NCBI GenBank assembly: GCA_018712125.1
Contig: DVHM01000141.1
Coordinates: 1 to 19,642 of the forward strand
DNA from: Pullilachnospira_A gallistercoris
GTDB taxonomy: Bacteria > Bacillota > Clostridia > Lachnospirales > Lachnospiraceae
Length of the DNA: 19,642 nt
Direction of reading: 5' to 3'
The translations under genes were made by a program, and so were the position numbers. Below the pieces are notes generated by a model. That model was not told where the DNA came from and did not search any database. It saw only the letters and a list, made by a program, of their open reading frames with translations. Below, piece by piece: positions 1 to 7,472 of the stretch (positions within the stretch are counted from its first letter, which is position 1; every line of letters starts with the position of its first letter).

Positions 1-210
1 GTTCTCAAAAGCTGCGTGTGGGGAGAGGGTATTGTTCCCATCCGCAGGATTGTTCAGCGACTGGAGGCGGACGGCTACAGCGGCAGCTGCGGCATTGAGT
101 ATGTGGCGCCGGAGCAGGAGGGACTGTATCCCAACCAGTATCAGTTGGAGCGGTTTCTGGCGTACCTGAACCGGGATGAGGGCGACGGTGAGATCCCGGA
201 GCGGGAATGA
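1..210 (+). CDS. Sugar phosphate isomerase/epimerase-like protein, C-terminal fragment
   Basis: Open at the left edge; 69 codons precede the TGA stop. The visible part contains GEGIVPIRRIV, a helix with LEADGYSG, then GIEYVAPE and a final helix QLERFLAYL. This order (GEG-x-V/I-x-x, helix, GYxG, strand ending in IEY) is the usual last beta/alpha unit of the xylose isomerase-like TIM barrel family (AP endonuclease 2 superfamily). These proteins epimerise or isomerise sugars or sugar acids in the cytoplasm, using a divalent metal. Substrate and full length cannot be judged from the fragment. The hydrolase at 257 follows 46 bp downstream with no terminator between, so the two are probably co-transcribed and may act on the same carbohydrate. 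The last dozen residues are acidic and probably disordered. Confidence 0.62.
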   Translation, partial: VLKSCVWGEGIVPIRRIVQRLEADGYSGSCGIEYVAPEQEGLYPNQYQLERFLAYLNRDEGDGEIPERE

Positions 211-256
211 CGCGGGAAATAAGACAAAGAGATAAGAGCAGGAGGAGGATGTAACG

Positions 257-1303
257 ATGGAAAAAGAAGTGATTGTACTCAATGAGGCGCGGAAGGTAAC
301 CCTGACGGCTTATCTGCAGGATGTGGAGGGGGAATTTGGCAATATTCCGAAACGTCCGGGAATTCTGGTGCTTCCGGGAGGCGGGTACCAGATGTGTTCC
401 GATCGGGAAGCGGATCCGGTGGCTTTTCCCTATCTGAAGGCCGGCTATCAGGTGTTTGTGCTTCGCTATTCGGTAAAGAAGGATGCCCTCTGGCCCCAGC
501 CTCTGGAGGATTATGACGCGGCAATGGATTTGATCAGGAGCAGAGCGCAGGAGTGGAAACTGTATCCGGATAAGATTGCGGTCATCGGATTTTCCGCCGG
601 CGGCCATCTGGCGGGCGCGGCGGCGACCATGGCGAAGAACCGTCCCGCGGCAGCGATTCTCGGTTATGCCGTGCTTAATGAGGACGTGAAGGGCTGCAAC
701 AAGAGCGCTCCCAGCGTGGTGGACGCGGTGGACGACGATACCTGTCCCTGCTTCCTCTTCGCATCCCGCACCGACAATCTGGTGCCCATCGCCAATACGA
801 TTGAATTTATGCAGGCACTGGACCGGCATGATATTTCTTTTGAGAGCCATGTCTATGCTTACGGTCCTCATGGATTCTCCACCTGCGACAGCAGTGTGCA
901 GGATAAAGATACCAGTATGTGCGACCGGATTCCCGACTGGGTGGCGGACAGCATCGGATGGCTTAAGGATGTGCTGGGAGATTTCGGGAAGGGCAGTATG
1001 ACGAAACCTGTCTGCGGACATTATGCCAGCGGAGACCGGGAAGCCTATCTCTCGGTGGACTGTACCATGGGGCTTTTGATGAGCAATCCGAAGGCCATGG
1101 CGATTCTGGGGGATGTGCTTGGAGGCATGATGGGCGGATCGTCAGCTCAGTCTAATCCTATGACAGAGGATATGGATCAGGCAGACATTATGGCTGTTGT
1201 GAAAAAAATGAAACTGCGGGACGCCCTGGCTTACGGCAGCACTTCCGCGGAGACAGTGGAAGCGCTGGACGCCAGACTTCGCCAGATCGAAAACATTCGC
1301 TAG
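257..1303 (+). CDS. Alpha/beta hydrolase (acetylesterase/BD-FAE-like) with extra C-terminal module
   Basis: 348 residues; the ATG follows a strong GGAGGAGG site. The fold signature is clear: oxyanion loop GGGY (41-44), nucleophile elbow GFSAGGH (Ser113), acid in RTDNLVP (Asp173) and general base in GPHGFS (His205). This layout matches small cytosolic esterases of the BD-FAE/acetyl xylan esterase type, which remove acyl groups from sugars. No signal peptide is visible. The hydrolase domain ends near residue 240. The remaining ~100 residues include a hydrophobic Met/Gly-rich stretch (LGDVLGGMMGG) and a helical end with MKLRDALAYG and LDARLRQI. From memory, similar tails occur on other carbohydrate-active proteins of gut Clostridia, with unknown role. 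It is probably the last gene of the operon that begins left of the window, as a terminator follows. Substrate unknown. Confidence 0.82.
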   Translation: MEKEVIVLNEARKVTLTAYLQDVEGEFGNIPKRPGILVLPGGGYQMCSDREADPVAFPYLKAGYQVFVLRYSVKKDALWPQPLEDYDAAMDLIRSRAQEWKLYPDKIAVIGFSAGGHLAGAAATMAKNRPAAAILGYAVLNEDVKGCNKSAPSVVDAVDDDTCPCFLFASRTDNLVPIANTIEFMQALDRHDISFESHVYAYGPHGFSTCDSSVQDKDTSMCDRIPDWVADSIGWLKDVLGDFGKGSMTKPVCGHYASGDREAYLSVDCTMGLLMSNPKAMAILGDVLGGMMGGSSAQSNPMTEDMDQADIMAVVKKMKLRDALAYGSTSAETVEALDARLRQIENIR

Positions 1304-1372
1304 TTTTGGGATAACGGGATCAGGATGCGCGCATGTCTGTGTGGGATCGCGGAAATGAGGAGATTGCACCAG

Positions 1373-1436
1373 AAAAATTCCCCGGAAAAGAAGAACCGTA
1401 AAAAAGATCTTCCGCTCCGGGGAATTTTTGTCCCCT
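1373..1436 (+). terminator. Rho-independent terminator after the alpha/beta hydrolase
   Basis: A perfect 14-bp inverted repeat, AAAAATTCCCCGGA (1373-1386) and TCCGGGGAATTTTT (1416-1429), is followed by two T-rich runs around 1435-1451. The loop is 29 nt and contains a weaker inner AAG/CTT pairing. It separates the hydrolase operon from the exporter operon. The A-tract on its left arm means it could also work on the minus strand, though no minus-strand gene enters it here. Confidence 0.85.
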
Positions 1437-1459
1437 TTTTTCGCTTTTTTTCATCTTAA

Positions 1460-1503
1460 GTTAAGAAAGAGTGTACAGAAAGTTAAAGGACGGATGGTAC
1501 AAT
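1460..1503 (+). promoter_or_regulatory. Exporter operon promoter with 11-bp phased direct repeats
   Basis: Three consecutive 11-mers, GTTAAGAAAGA (1460-1470), GTGTACAGAAA (1471-1481) and GTTAAAGGACG (1482-1492), share GT.TA at the same phase, and another TTAAG lies at 1456. They sit directly upstream of a -10-like TACAAT at 1498-1503, where no good -35 hexamer exists. Eleven-base direct repeats replacing the -35 box are typical of sites bound by OmpR/PhoB-family response regulators (compare the TTAACA repeats of Bacillus PhoP). I infer that the exporter genes are activated by a two-component system. Which regulator is involved is not shown. Confidence 0.45.
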
Positions 1504-1544
1504 CGAGAAAACAAAAAGAAGAGAATGTAAGAGAGGAGATGTTT

Positions 1545-2849
1545 ATGAGAGCGAAAATCGCAGAACACAAAAAGCTGACAGTGGTTATTGTTCTTCTGGC
1601 GGCGGTCATTATTGGGGCCGTGGTATTCCGGGCGCTGTCCGCTCCGGAGGAGGAGCCCGCCTACGGGCAGGAAGGAGTGCAGGCGTTTCGCCTGAAGCCG
1701 CAGGATCTTTCCACGTCCATTCATACATCCGGCAAGGTGGAGAGCGCCGGCGTGGTGGAGATTACTACGGAGATGACGGGACAGATTACAGAACTTCCCG
1801 TATCGCTGGGAGATCACGTACAGCAGGGGGATGTGCTCTGTGTCTTCGACGGACAGGAGATCCGTCAGCAGATTGCCGACCTGGAAAATCAGGACGCCCA
1901 GGCCCGCAAGGAGGTTGACAGGCAGCGCAGAAGGCTGCAGCAGGACCTGGATACGGCAAAGGCCCAGCAGCAGGCTGCCGCTTCCATGCAGGCCAGTGCC
2001 CAGGAAATGTATCAGAAGGTGGTAAACGGGGAAATGGAAGGGGATGCTGAGACGGTGCTCGGACAGCTTTCCGATGCCCAGAACGCCAACGCAGAAGCAG
2101 CGTCCGCGGTTTCCGCGGCCCAGGAGGCCTTAAACAGTGTAGATGAGAGCGCGGTAACGCAGAACAGCGCCCAGCTGCAGAAACTGCGTCAACAGCTGAA
2201 CCAATTGACAGTAACGGCGCCCCAGTCCGGGATTATCACATCGCTGAATGTTTCCAGGGGAAGTATTCCCAACGGATCCCTGATGCGGATCGAAGACGAT
2301 GGAAATCTGAAAGTGACGGTCAATATTCGGGAGCAGGATATTTTAAAAATCTCCGAGGGGATGAATGCCAGGATTACCTGTGACGCGGTAGGCAGTGATC
2401 AGGTATTCTCCGGTCAGGTCATTCGGGTTATCAATTTTGCATCCGCATCCGGCGGATCGGATGCCGGCGGCGAGGGTGGATCCGGCGGCGGGTACAGCGC
2501 TACGATTTCCCTGGAACCGGGTACGCCGCTGCTTCTCGGCATGTCGGTAAAGGTGGAAATTCTTCTGGATGACGCGGGGGAGCAGCTGGCGGTTCCCTAT
2601 GACGCTATCGCTCCGGACGATGAGGGGAACAGTTATATTTACCGGGCTGTTGAGCAGGAAGACGGGACTTACATTGTTGAACAGGTTGCGGTCACGGCAG
2701 GCGTTGCCGGGGAGTATTATACGGCGGTCACGGCGGAGGATCTGAAGGAAGGCGATATCATCATCAATGATCCGTATATGGTAACTGAGGGACAGAAGGT
2801 GGAACTGTATCTTCCGGAAGACGAGGACCTCTATCCGGACCAGGAATAG
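1545..2849 (+). CDS. MacA/YknX-like membrane fusion protein (HlyD family adaptor)
   Basis: 434 residues from the ATG at 1545, chosen because GAGAGGAG lies about 8 nt upstream; an in-frame ATG at 1539 and a longer reading reaching into the terminator lack a spaced ribosome site. Domain order: N-terminal membrane anchor (about 11-29); first half-lipoyl segment (about 68-105, ITELPVSLGDHVQQGDVL); a long Gln/Ala-rich coiled-coil hairpin (about 106-222); second half-lipoyl part (TVTAPQSGIITSL); a beta-barrel domain with IREQDILKISEGM; and a membrane-proximal domain. A Gly/Ser-rich loop at 301-317 interrupts the barrel. Proteins of this kind connect a MacB-type ABC transporter to the cell exterior in Gram-positives (for example YknX of Bacillus). 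It is first in an operon with the ATPase and permease. Cargo unknown; antimicrobial peptides, macrolides or a secreted peptide are possible. Confidence 0.88.
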   Translation: MRAKIAEHKKLTVVIVLLAAVIIGAVVFRALSAPEEEPAYGQEGVQAFRLKPQDLSTSIHTSGKVESAGVVEITTEMTGQITELPVSLGDHVQQGDVLCVFDGQEIRQQIADLENQDAQARKEVDRQRRRLQQDLDTAKAQQQAAASMQASAQEMYQKVVNGEMEGDAETVLGQLSDAQNANAEAASAVSAAQEALNSVDESAVTQNSAQLQKLRQQLNQLTVTAPQSGIITSLNVSRGSIPNGSLMRIEDDGNLKVTVNIREQDILKISEGMNARITCDAVGSDQVFSGQVIRVINFASASGGSDAGGEGGSGGGYSATISLEPGTPLLLGMSVKVEILLDDAGEQLAVPYDAIAPDDEGNSYIYRAVEQEDGTYIVEQVAVTAGVAGEYYTAVTAEDLKEGDIIINDPYMVTEGQKVELYLPEDEDLYPDQE

Positions 2850-2852
2850 GAG

Positions 2853-3578
2853 ATGCCTATGAAGACTGGAAAAATGATAGAGATGAGAGGCATTGTCAAA
2901 CGGTATTACGAGGGACAGGCCAATGAACTGGAAATTCTTCACGGCATTGATCTTCTGGTGGCGAAGGGCGAATTTCTGTCCATCGTGGGCGAGTCCGGGT
3001 CCGGGAAAAGTACGCTGATGAATATGATCGGGATTCTTGACCGCCCCACGGAGGGCAGCTATCTTCTTGACGGCCAGGAGGTCAGCAATCTGACGGAGGA
3101 TGAGCGCAGCGATATCCGAAGCAGAAAGATCGGTTTTGTGTTCCAGAATTTCTGCCTGATATCCCGCGTTTCAGCCCTGCGGAATGTGGAAATGCCCCTG
3201 ATGTACGCCGGGATGGGCAGAAGACAGCGCCGGGAACGGGCCATGGAACTTCTGGATATGGTGGGGATGGCGGACCGCTGTTCTCACAAGCCGGCAGAAT
3301 TGTCGGGAGGACAGAAGCAGAGAGTGGCCATTGCCAGGGCTATGGCCAATGATCCGGAGATTCTGCTGGCGGATGAACCTACGGGGGCTTTGGATTCTGC
3401 CACGGGACGGCTGGTCATGGACATTTTTCATGATCTCCACAGGAGGCAGGGAAAGACAATCCTTTTGATTACCCACAGCCGGGAACTTGCGGAGGAAACA
3501 CAGCGGATGGTTACATTATCCGATGGAAAAATTCTGTCGGATGCTATGCTTGGACAGGAAGGAGGGAGAGCAAAATGA
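2853..3578 (+). CDS. ABC transporter ATP-binding protein, MacB/LolD/YknY type
   Basis: 241 residues with every nucleotide-binding motif: Walker A GESGSGKS (46-53), Q-loop FVFQNF (Gln98), signature LSGGQ (150-154), Walker B ILLADEP with catalytic Glu175, D-loop SALD-like GALD, and switch His208 in LLITHSR. The sequence belongs to the LolD/MacB ATPase group that works with FtsX-fold permeases and drives mechanotransmission rather than classic import. It starts 4 bp after the adaptor gene; ATG 2853 and ATG 2859 are both possible, since AGGA and TAGGAG precede them at suitable distances. The stop overlaps the permease start in ATGA, indicating translational coupling. In Gram-negative MacB this domain is fused to the permease; here it is separate, as is normal in Firmicutes. 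Confidence 0.93.
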   Translation: MPMKTGKMIEMRGIVKRYYEGQANELEILHGIDLLVAKGEFLSIVGESGSGKSTLMNMIGILDRPTEGSYLLDGQEVSNLTEDERSDIRSRKIGFVFQNFCLISRVSALRNVEMPLMYAGMGRRQRRERAMELLDMVGMADRCSHKPAELSGGQKQRVAIARAMANDPEILLADEPTGALDSATGRLVMDIFHDLHRRQGKTILLITHSRELAEETQRMVTLSDGKILSDAMLGQEGGRAK

Positions 3579-4915
3579 ATCTGGTTGAAAATATCCGTCT
3601 GGCTTTTGAGAGCCTTCGGGTCAATCGCATGCGGGCATTTTTGACGATGCTGGGAATTATCATCGGCATCAGCGCCGTTATCACGATTACCACGATCGGA
3701 AGTTCCCTGCAGGCGACTATCGCCGCCACCATGCGGCAGATGGGCGGTACCAATATGCTCTCCGCCTATGTAGAGGCAATTACACCGGAGTTTTCCTCCA
3801 CCGAGGAGGAAGAAAACTGGGAATATCCCGAAATGCGTGAGGAAGACGGTCTGACATATCAGATGCTGATGGAGTACAAAAAAGCCTTTGAAGGGCGGGT
3901 GGACTATGTGATTGCCACAGAGGATCTGGGGAATGTTACGGCTTCCGGGGATGCGGGAAGCGCTACCGTACAGATGCAGGGCGTGACGCCGGGATATCTG
4001 GGCGCTTCCAAAATTTCTCTTATCAGCGGCAGGGAGATCAGTGATCAGGACAACCAGAAACAGAAACCGGTGGCGGTCGTCTCTGATCTGTATGCAAAGT
4101 ATGCCTGGGATGGACAGAACCCGGTGGGCAAAAAGATTCAGGTTACCTCGGGAGACGGTACGGCAAGCGAACTCTATGTGGTGGGCGTCTATCATTATGA
4201 CGCTGCCAGAATGGGAGGGCTTGGCGGACAGATTCCGGAGAGCGACCTGGAGACGCCTTTCCTGGTTCCCTATACCTACGCGGCTGCCGCTTCAAGGGCT
4301 TCCGGTATATACAGCGGGCTGAGCTATTTTCAGATCGCGACGTCGGAGAAAGAGGATCCCACAGCGGTCAAGGAAGATACTATGGTCTATTTCGCGACCA
4401 ATGTCTATAACACCAATGAAAATTTCAGGCTGAACTGTTATGATATGGATTCGGAGTTGGGAAATATGGAATCTGTGCTGAATGTGCTTACCATCGCCAT
4501 TTCCGTGATCGCGGCCATCTCTCTGATTGTGGGAGGCGTGGGCGTTATGAACATCATGCTGGTCAGCGTGGTGGAGCGAACCCGTGAAATCGGAATTCGA
4601 AAGGCTCTTGGGGCGAAAAACAGAAGCATCCGCCGGCAGTTCCTCATGGAGGCGGTGGTTATCTGCTTTACCGGTGGGATCATCGGTATTGCCTCCGGGA
4701 TCATCAACGGTTTCCTTCTCGCCCGGGTAGCCGCCACATTTCTTGTGAATTCGCAGACAGGGCTTGGCTCTTTCCTTCGGATTACGGTAGCGCCTTCCGT
4801 TCCGGCCATCGTGATTTCCGCTGTATTTTCGGTTCTGATCGGAATGATTTTCGGCTATTATCCGGCGAAGCGGGCTGCGGCCATGCAGCCGGTGGAGGCT
4901 CTGAGGTATGAGTAG
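3575..4915 (+). CDS. MacB/YknZ-like ABC transporter permease (FtsX domain)
   Basis: 446 residues. A first membrane helix lies at about 20-43 after a basic N-terminus. A large extracellular MacB-type core domain of about 250 residues follows, then three C-terminal helices (about 302-328, 360-383 and 405-430). The cytoplasmic loop after helix 2 carries the family signature VVERTREIGIRKALGA, the coupling helix that contacts the ATPase, and the end shows GYYPAKRAAAMQPVEALRYE, typical for MacB permeases. Its start overlaps the ATPase stop by 4 nt. With the adaptor and ATPase it should form a tripartite exporter that moves substrates from the outer leaflet or membrane surface. The extracellular domain has a short acidic insert near residue 70 (STEEEENWEYPE). 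Substrate not predictable from the sequence. Confidence 0.92.
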   Translation: MNLVENIRLAFESLRVNRMRAFLTMLGIIIGISAVITITTIGSSLQATIAATMRQMGGTNMLSAYVEAITPEFSSTEEEENWEYPEMREEDGLTYQMLMEYKKAFEGRVDYVIATEDLGNVTASGDAGSATVQMQGVTPGYLGASKISLISGREISDQDNQKQKPVAVVSDLYAKYAWDGQNPVGKKIQVTSGDGTASELYVVGVYHYDAARMGGLGGQIPESDLETPFLVPYTYAAAASRASGIYSGLSYFQIATSEKEDPTAVKEDTMVYFATNVYNTNENFRLNCYDMDSELGNMESVLNVLTIAISVIAAISLIVGGVGVMNIMLVSVVERTREIGIRKALGAKNRSIRRQFLMEAVVICFTGGIIGIASGIINGFLLARVAATFLVNSQTGLGSFLRITVAPSVPAIVISAVFSVLIGMIFGYYPAKRAAAMQPVEALRYE

Positions 4916-4953
4916 TCTGCAAAGATGTCTCGAATAAAAAACGTCTCTCCAGA

Positions 4954-4990
4954 TATACTAGCTATGAGGGATAACGCCCGAAATTTTCGG
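4954..4990 (+). promoter_or_regulatory. Candidate -10 box and small palindrome before the Cys-tagged protein
   Basis: A TATACT hexamer at 4954-4959 is the best -10 candidate in the 122-bp gap after the permease; no convincing -35 box stands 16-18 bp upstream. It is followed at 4978-4990 by the near-perfect palindrome CCGAAATTTTCGG, which could be a repressor site or a minor hairpin in the 5' leader. No clear terminator closes the exporter operon, so read-through from upstream is also possible. Confidence 0.35.
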
Positions 4991-5037
4991 ACGGTTTCCC
5001 GATGTCTGACAAAAACACGGTAAAAGGAGAGAAGAAG

Positions 5038-5529
5038 ATGGGAAAAGGAGCTTACGGAACCTTCGGATGCGGCTCCTGCGGACCTTGCGGAATCGATGCT
5101 TCCACGAAGGACGTGCTGGGACAGGTCAGCGTCGGCTGCCAGATGGCGGAAGATTCCATGAACCAGATTATGGAGCATGTGGACGACAGCGGTATGCTGA
5201 AACTGATTAACCGCTGTAAGATGCGCCATGAAGAACTGCAGGCGGACGCCAACGATCTGCTGCGGAAAGCCGGGGAGACACCGCCGGAGCCGTCTGTGGC
5301 CGGGAACGTGTTCTCCTGGCTGTCCGCAGAGGTAAAGATGGCCATGAACGATGACACGGATACCCACGAGGCGGCGAAGCTTCTGATGGACGGCTGCAAC
5401 ATGGGCATACAGTCCATCAGCGAATATGTCAATGATAATCCGGGGGCTTCCTCCACAAGCAAAGAACTGGCTTCACAGCTCATTGCCTCGGAGGAGGAGC
5501 TCATGCGGGAATTGAAGGTGTATCTGTAA
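5038..5529 (+). CDS. Small helical, ferritin-like protein (DUF2383-like) with Cys/Gly-rich N-terminus
   Basis: 163 residues. ATG 5038 is chosen because AAAGGAGA ends 7 nt before it; an in-frame ATG at 5002 has no ribosome site. The N-terminus, GTFGCGSCGPCG, places three cysteines in a C-x2-C-x2-C pattern. The rest is predicted almost wholly helical, with acidic/His residues spread along the helices (MEHVDDSG, MRHEELQADAND, DTDTHEAAKLLMDGCNMG, ASEEELMRELK). Helix lengths and spacing resemble the four-helix DUF2383/PA2169-type bundles of the ferritin-like superfamily, but I cannot confirm metal ligands. It seems cytosolic, since there is no signal peptide. It is monocistronic, with its own terminator. 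Role unknown; metal or redox handling, or stress protection, is a guess from the fold. Confidence 0.72.
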   Translation: MGKGAYGTFGCGSCGPCGIDASTKDVLGQVSVGCQMAEDSMNQIMEHVDDSGMLKLINRCKMRHEELQADANDLLRKAGETPPEPSVAGNVFSWLSAEVKMAMNDDTDTHEAAKLLMDGCNMGIQSISEYVNDNPGASSTSKELASQLIASEEELMRELKVYL

Positions 5530-5535
5530 GAGCAG

Positions 5536-5570
5536 TCCCCTTTGCGGTTATTGCCGTGAGGGGGATTTTT
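5536..5570 (+). terminator. Rho-independent terminator after the Cys-tagged helical protein
   Basis: TCCCC (5536-5540) with GGGGA (5561-5565), supported by inner CGG/CCG pairing (5545-5547 with 5554-5556), is followed by five T residues. It begins 7 nt after the stop codon. Confidence 0.7.
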
Positions 5571-5580
5571 ACGGATGTCA

Positions 5581-5609
5581 TTGCATTTGCGGGCAAATCA
5601 GAATATACT
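5581..5609 (+). promoter_or_regulatory. Sigma-A type promoter for the HD/TtcA-like operon
   Basis: TTGCAT at 5581-5586 and TATACT at 5604-5609 are separated by exactly 17 bp. It lies between the preceding terminator and the HD gene, giving a leader of about 85 nt. This is one of the better vegetative promoter matches in the window. Confidence 0.68.
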
Positions 5610-5701
5610 ACTCTGTGGAAAAGGCGGCGTCGGTATGCGCTGACGCTGACGTCCTCCCATAGCGCGGGGGCAAAAACAGCGGAGAGTGAGAGAAAACTGT
5701 G

Positions 5702-6577
5702 ATGAGGATCGAAGAGACGAGAGTGAAGGAGGCCTTTGCCTCCTATGTAAAAAACTATAATCCCAAAGACGAAAAAATACACTTGAAGATTGTCCACACC
5801 TACAAGGTGGCGGAGCTGTGCCGGAAGATTGCGGAGAGTCTTTCTCTGGCGCCGGAGGACGTGGAACTTGCCTGGCTGCTGGGAATGCTTCACGATGTGG
5901 GGCGTTTCGAGCAGCTTCGCAGGTATAACACCTTCAACGACGCGGATTCCATTGACCATGCACTCTTCGGGGCGGATCTGCTCTTCGGAGAGGAACAGTT
6001 GATACGGGACTACCTGGATTTTGAAAAGGAGGCCCCGAAGGAAGAGGAGCTTGCGCTGATGCGGACGGCGGTGGCCAGCCACAGCGCCTACCGCCTGCCA
6101 AAGGATCTGGATGAGCGGACCAGGATGTTCTGCCAGATCCTGCGGGACGCGGACAAGATCGATATCCTGCGGGTCAATGTGGAGGTGCCTCTGGAGGCCA
6201 TCTACAACACCACCACCGAGGAGCTGCGGCAGGCTGAGGTCACGCCGGAGGTTCTGGAGGCTTTTGAGGAGGAGCACGCGGTGCTGCGGTCCCTGAAAAA
6301 GACGCCGGTGGACAATGTGGTGGGGCATATGGCGCTGGTCTTTGAACTGGTGTATCCCATCAGCGCGCAGTTGGCGGAGGAACAGCACTATCTGGATCAG
6401 TTGATGAATTTTGTCTCCGACAATGAGACTACACAGCGGCAGTTTGCCCTTTTGCGCGCCCATATGCAGGAATATCTGAAGCGGCGGAGAGCGGAGATTT
6501 CTGCGGTGGAAGTTTCCGGCGAAGGGAAAGGGCGGACAGGAGATGCGGCAGACAGGAGAGAGCGACATGACGGATGA
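5702..6577 (+). CDS. HD-domain metal-dependent phosphohydrolase
   Basis: 291 residues from ATG 5702; a GTG immediately upstream at 5699 is an alternative, and the ribosome site is weak (GGAGAG at 5681). HD superfamily residues are in order: His32 in KIVHTYKV, the His64-Asp65 doublet in GMLHDVGR, His86 in DSIDHALFG, His127 in ASHSAYRL and Asp151 in RDADKIDIL. The HD-x-GR-F form and the later RDADKID motif are typical of a Firmicutes group annotated only as HD-domain proteins. They bind one or two metals and hydrolyse phosphate esters, nucleotides or cyclic dinucleotides; the substrate here is unknown. The last 11 nt overlap the next gene, so the two proteins are translationally coupled. The C-terminus is acidic and charged and probably disordered. 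Confidence 0.82.
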   Translation: MRIEETRVKEAFASYVKNYNPKDEKIHLKIVHTYKVAELCRKIAESLSLAPEDVELAWLLGMLHDVGRFEQLRRYNTFNDADSIDHALFGADLLFGEEQLIRDYLDFEKEAPKEEELALMRTAVASHSAYRLPKDLDERTRMFCQILRDADKIDILRVNVEVPLEAIYNTTTEELRQAEVTPEVLEAFEEEHAVLRSLKKTPVDNVVGHMALVFELVYPISAQLAEEQHYLDQLMNFVSDNETTQRQFALLRAHMQEYLKRRRAEISAVEVSGEGKGRTGDAADRRERHDG

Positions 6578-7436
6578 GAGAAAAAAGAAGAAGGATCAGC
6601 CCCTGACGAAGGCCCAGGAGGTGGAACTGGGGCTGAGAAAAAAATTTCACAGACAGCTCTTTACCAAATTTGCCAAAGCCATCAACACCTATGATCTGCT
6701 TCAGGAGGGGGATAAGGTGGCGGTGTGCATCTCCGGCGGGAAAGACTCCATGCTGATGGCCAAGCTCTTTCAGGAGTTGAAAAAGCACAATAAATTCCCT
6801 TTTGAGCTGGTGTTTCTGGCGATGGATCCGGGATATAAGGAGGAGAACCGGCGGCTGATCGAGGAGAACGCGGCGATGCTGGAGATTCCCATCACGATCT
6901 TTTCCTCGGAGATTTTTGACGCGGTGTACGGCATAGAGAAAAATCCCTGTTATCTCTGCGCCCGGATGCGCAGAGGGTATCTGTACAGCAGAGCGAAGGA
7001 GCTGGGCTGCAACAAGATCGCCCTGGGCCATCACTATGACGATGTGATTGAGACGATTCTGATGGGAATGCTCTACGGGGGACAGGTGCAGACCATGATG
7101 CCGAAACTCCACAGCACCAATTTCGAGGGGATGGAGCTGATCCGGCCCATGTATCTGATCCGGGAGGCGGACATCTGCCACTGGAGAGACTACCACGGGC
7201 TCCGTTTCCTTCAGTGTGCCTGCCGCTTTACCGAGCAGAACACCTTCTGCCGGCCCGACGGCAGCAGCGATTCCAAGCGCCGGGAGATCAAGGAGCTGAT
7301 CGCACGGCTGAAGGAGACAAACCCCTATGTGGAGGGAAATATTTTCAAGAGCGTGGAAAATGTGAATCTGCGGACCATTATCTCCTGGAAGAGGGACGGC
7401 GAGCGGCACTCTTTTCTGGACGATTATGACAGGTAA
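6567..7436 (+). CDS. TtcA-like tRNA 2-thiolation enzyme (ATP pyrophosphatase family)
   Basis: 289 residues. ATG 6567 is chosen because CAGGAGAG stands 6 nt upstream; the ATG at 6543 lacks a site. The PP-loop SGGKDS (56-61) activates the target base by adenylation. A CYLC pair (Cys128, Cys131) followed by ARMRRG matches the TtcA signature, and more cysteines at 217, 219 and 228 (CACR, NTFC) can supply the third ligand of a [4Fe-4S] cluster. E. coli TtcA uses two cysteines of a CxxC plus one downstream cysteine for the cluster that transfers sulfur to C32 of certain tRNAs. Another conserved block is GHHYDDVIETIL. The protein is close to the family's usual size. Alternative: a related PP-loop thiolase acting on a different base. 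It overlaps the HD gene by 11 nt and ends in a two-way terminator. Confidence 0.82.
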   Translation: MTDERKKKKDQPLTKAQEVELGLRKKFHRQLFTKFAKAINTYDLLQEGDKVAVCISGGKDSMLMAKLFQELKKHNKFPFELVFLAMDPGYKEENRRLIEENAAMLEIPITIFSSEIFDAVYGIEKNPCYLCARMRRGYLYSRAKELGCNKIALGHHYDDVIETILMGMLYGGQVQTMMPKLHSTNFEGMELIRPMYLIREADICHWRDYHGLRFLQCACRFTEQNTFCRPDGSSDSKRREIKELIARLKETNPYVEGNIFKSVENVNLRTIISWKRDGERHSFLDDYDR

Positions 7437-7472
7437 AAAAAGATCTGGCCTTTTCGGTCAGATCCTTTTTTT
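7435..7472. terminator. Bidirectional terminator between the TtcA-like gene and nth
   Basis: A 9-bp stem, GATCTGGCC (7442-7450) with GGTCAGATC (7456-7464) including one G-U pair, has a 5-nt TTTTC loop. It is flanked by an A-run on the left and a T-run on the right, so it can stop transcription from both sides. The stop codon of nth (7458-7460 on the minus strand) lies inside the hairpin, and the TtcA-like stop overlaps its left edge. Confidence 0.85.

Noticed and set aside
5..1021. Long minus-strand open frame of 338 codons opposite the hydrolase gene
   Set aside because: Low-complexity His/Arg-rich translation without domain motifs; it mirrors the codon structure of the convincing plus-strand gene with a catalytic triad.
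1322..1456. Possible 44-codon small gene after the hydrolase
   Set aside because: It runs through the terminator stem and T-tracts and has no spaced ribosome binding site.
5501..6568. Minus-strand open frame of 355 codons opposite the HD gene
   Set aside because: A shadow of the HD-domain gene; no motif, and it would cover the promoter and terminator of the plus-strand units.
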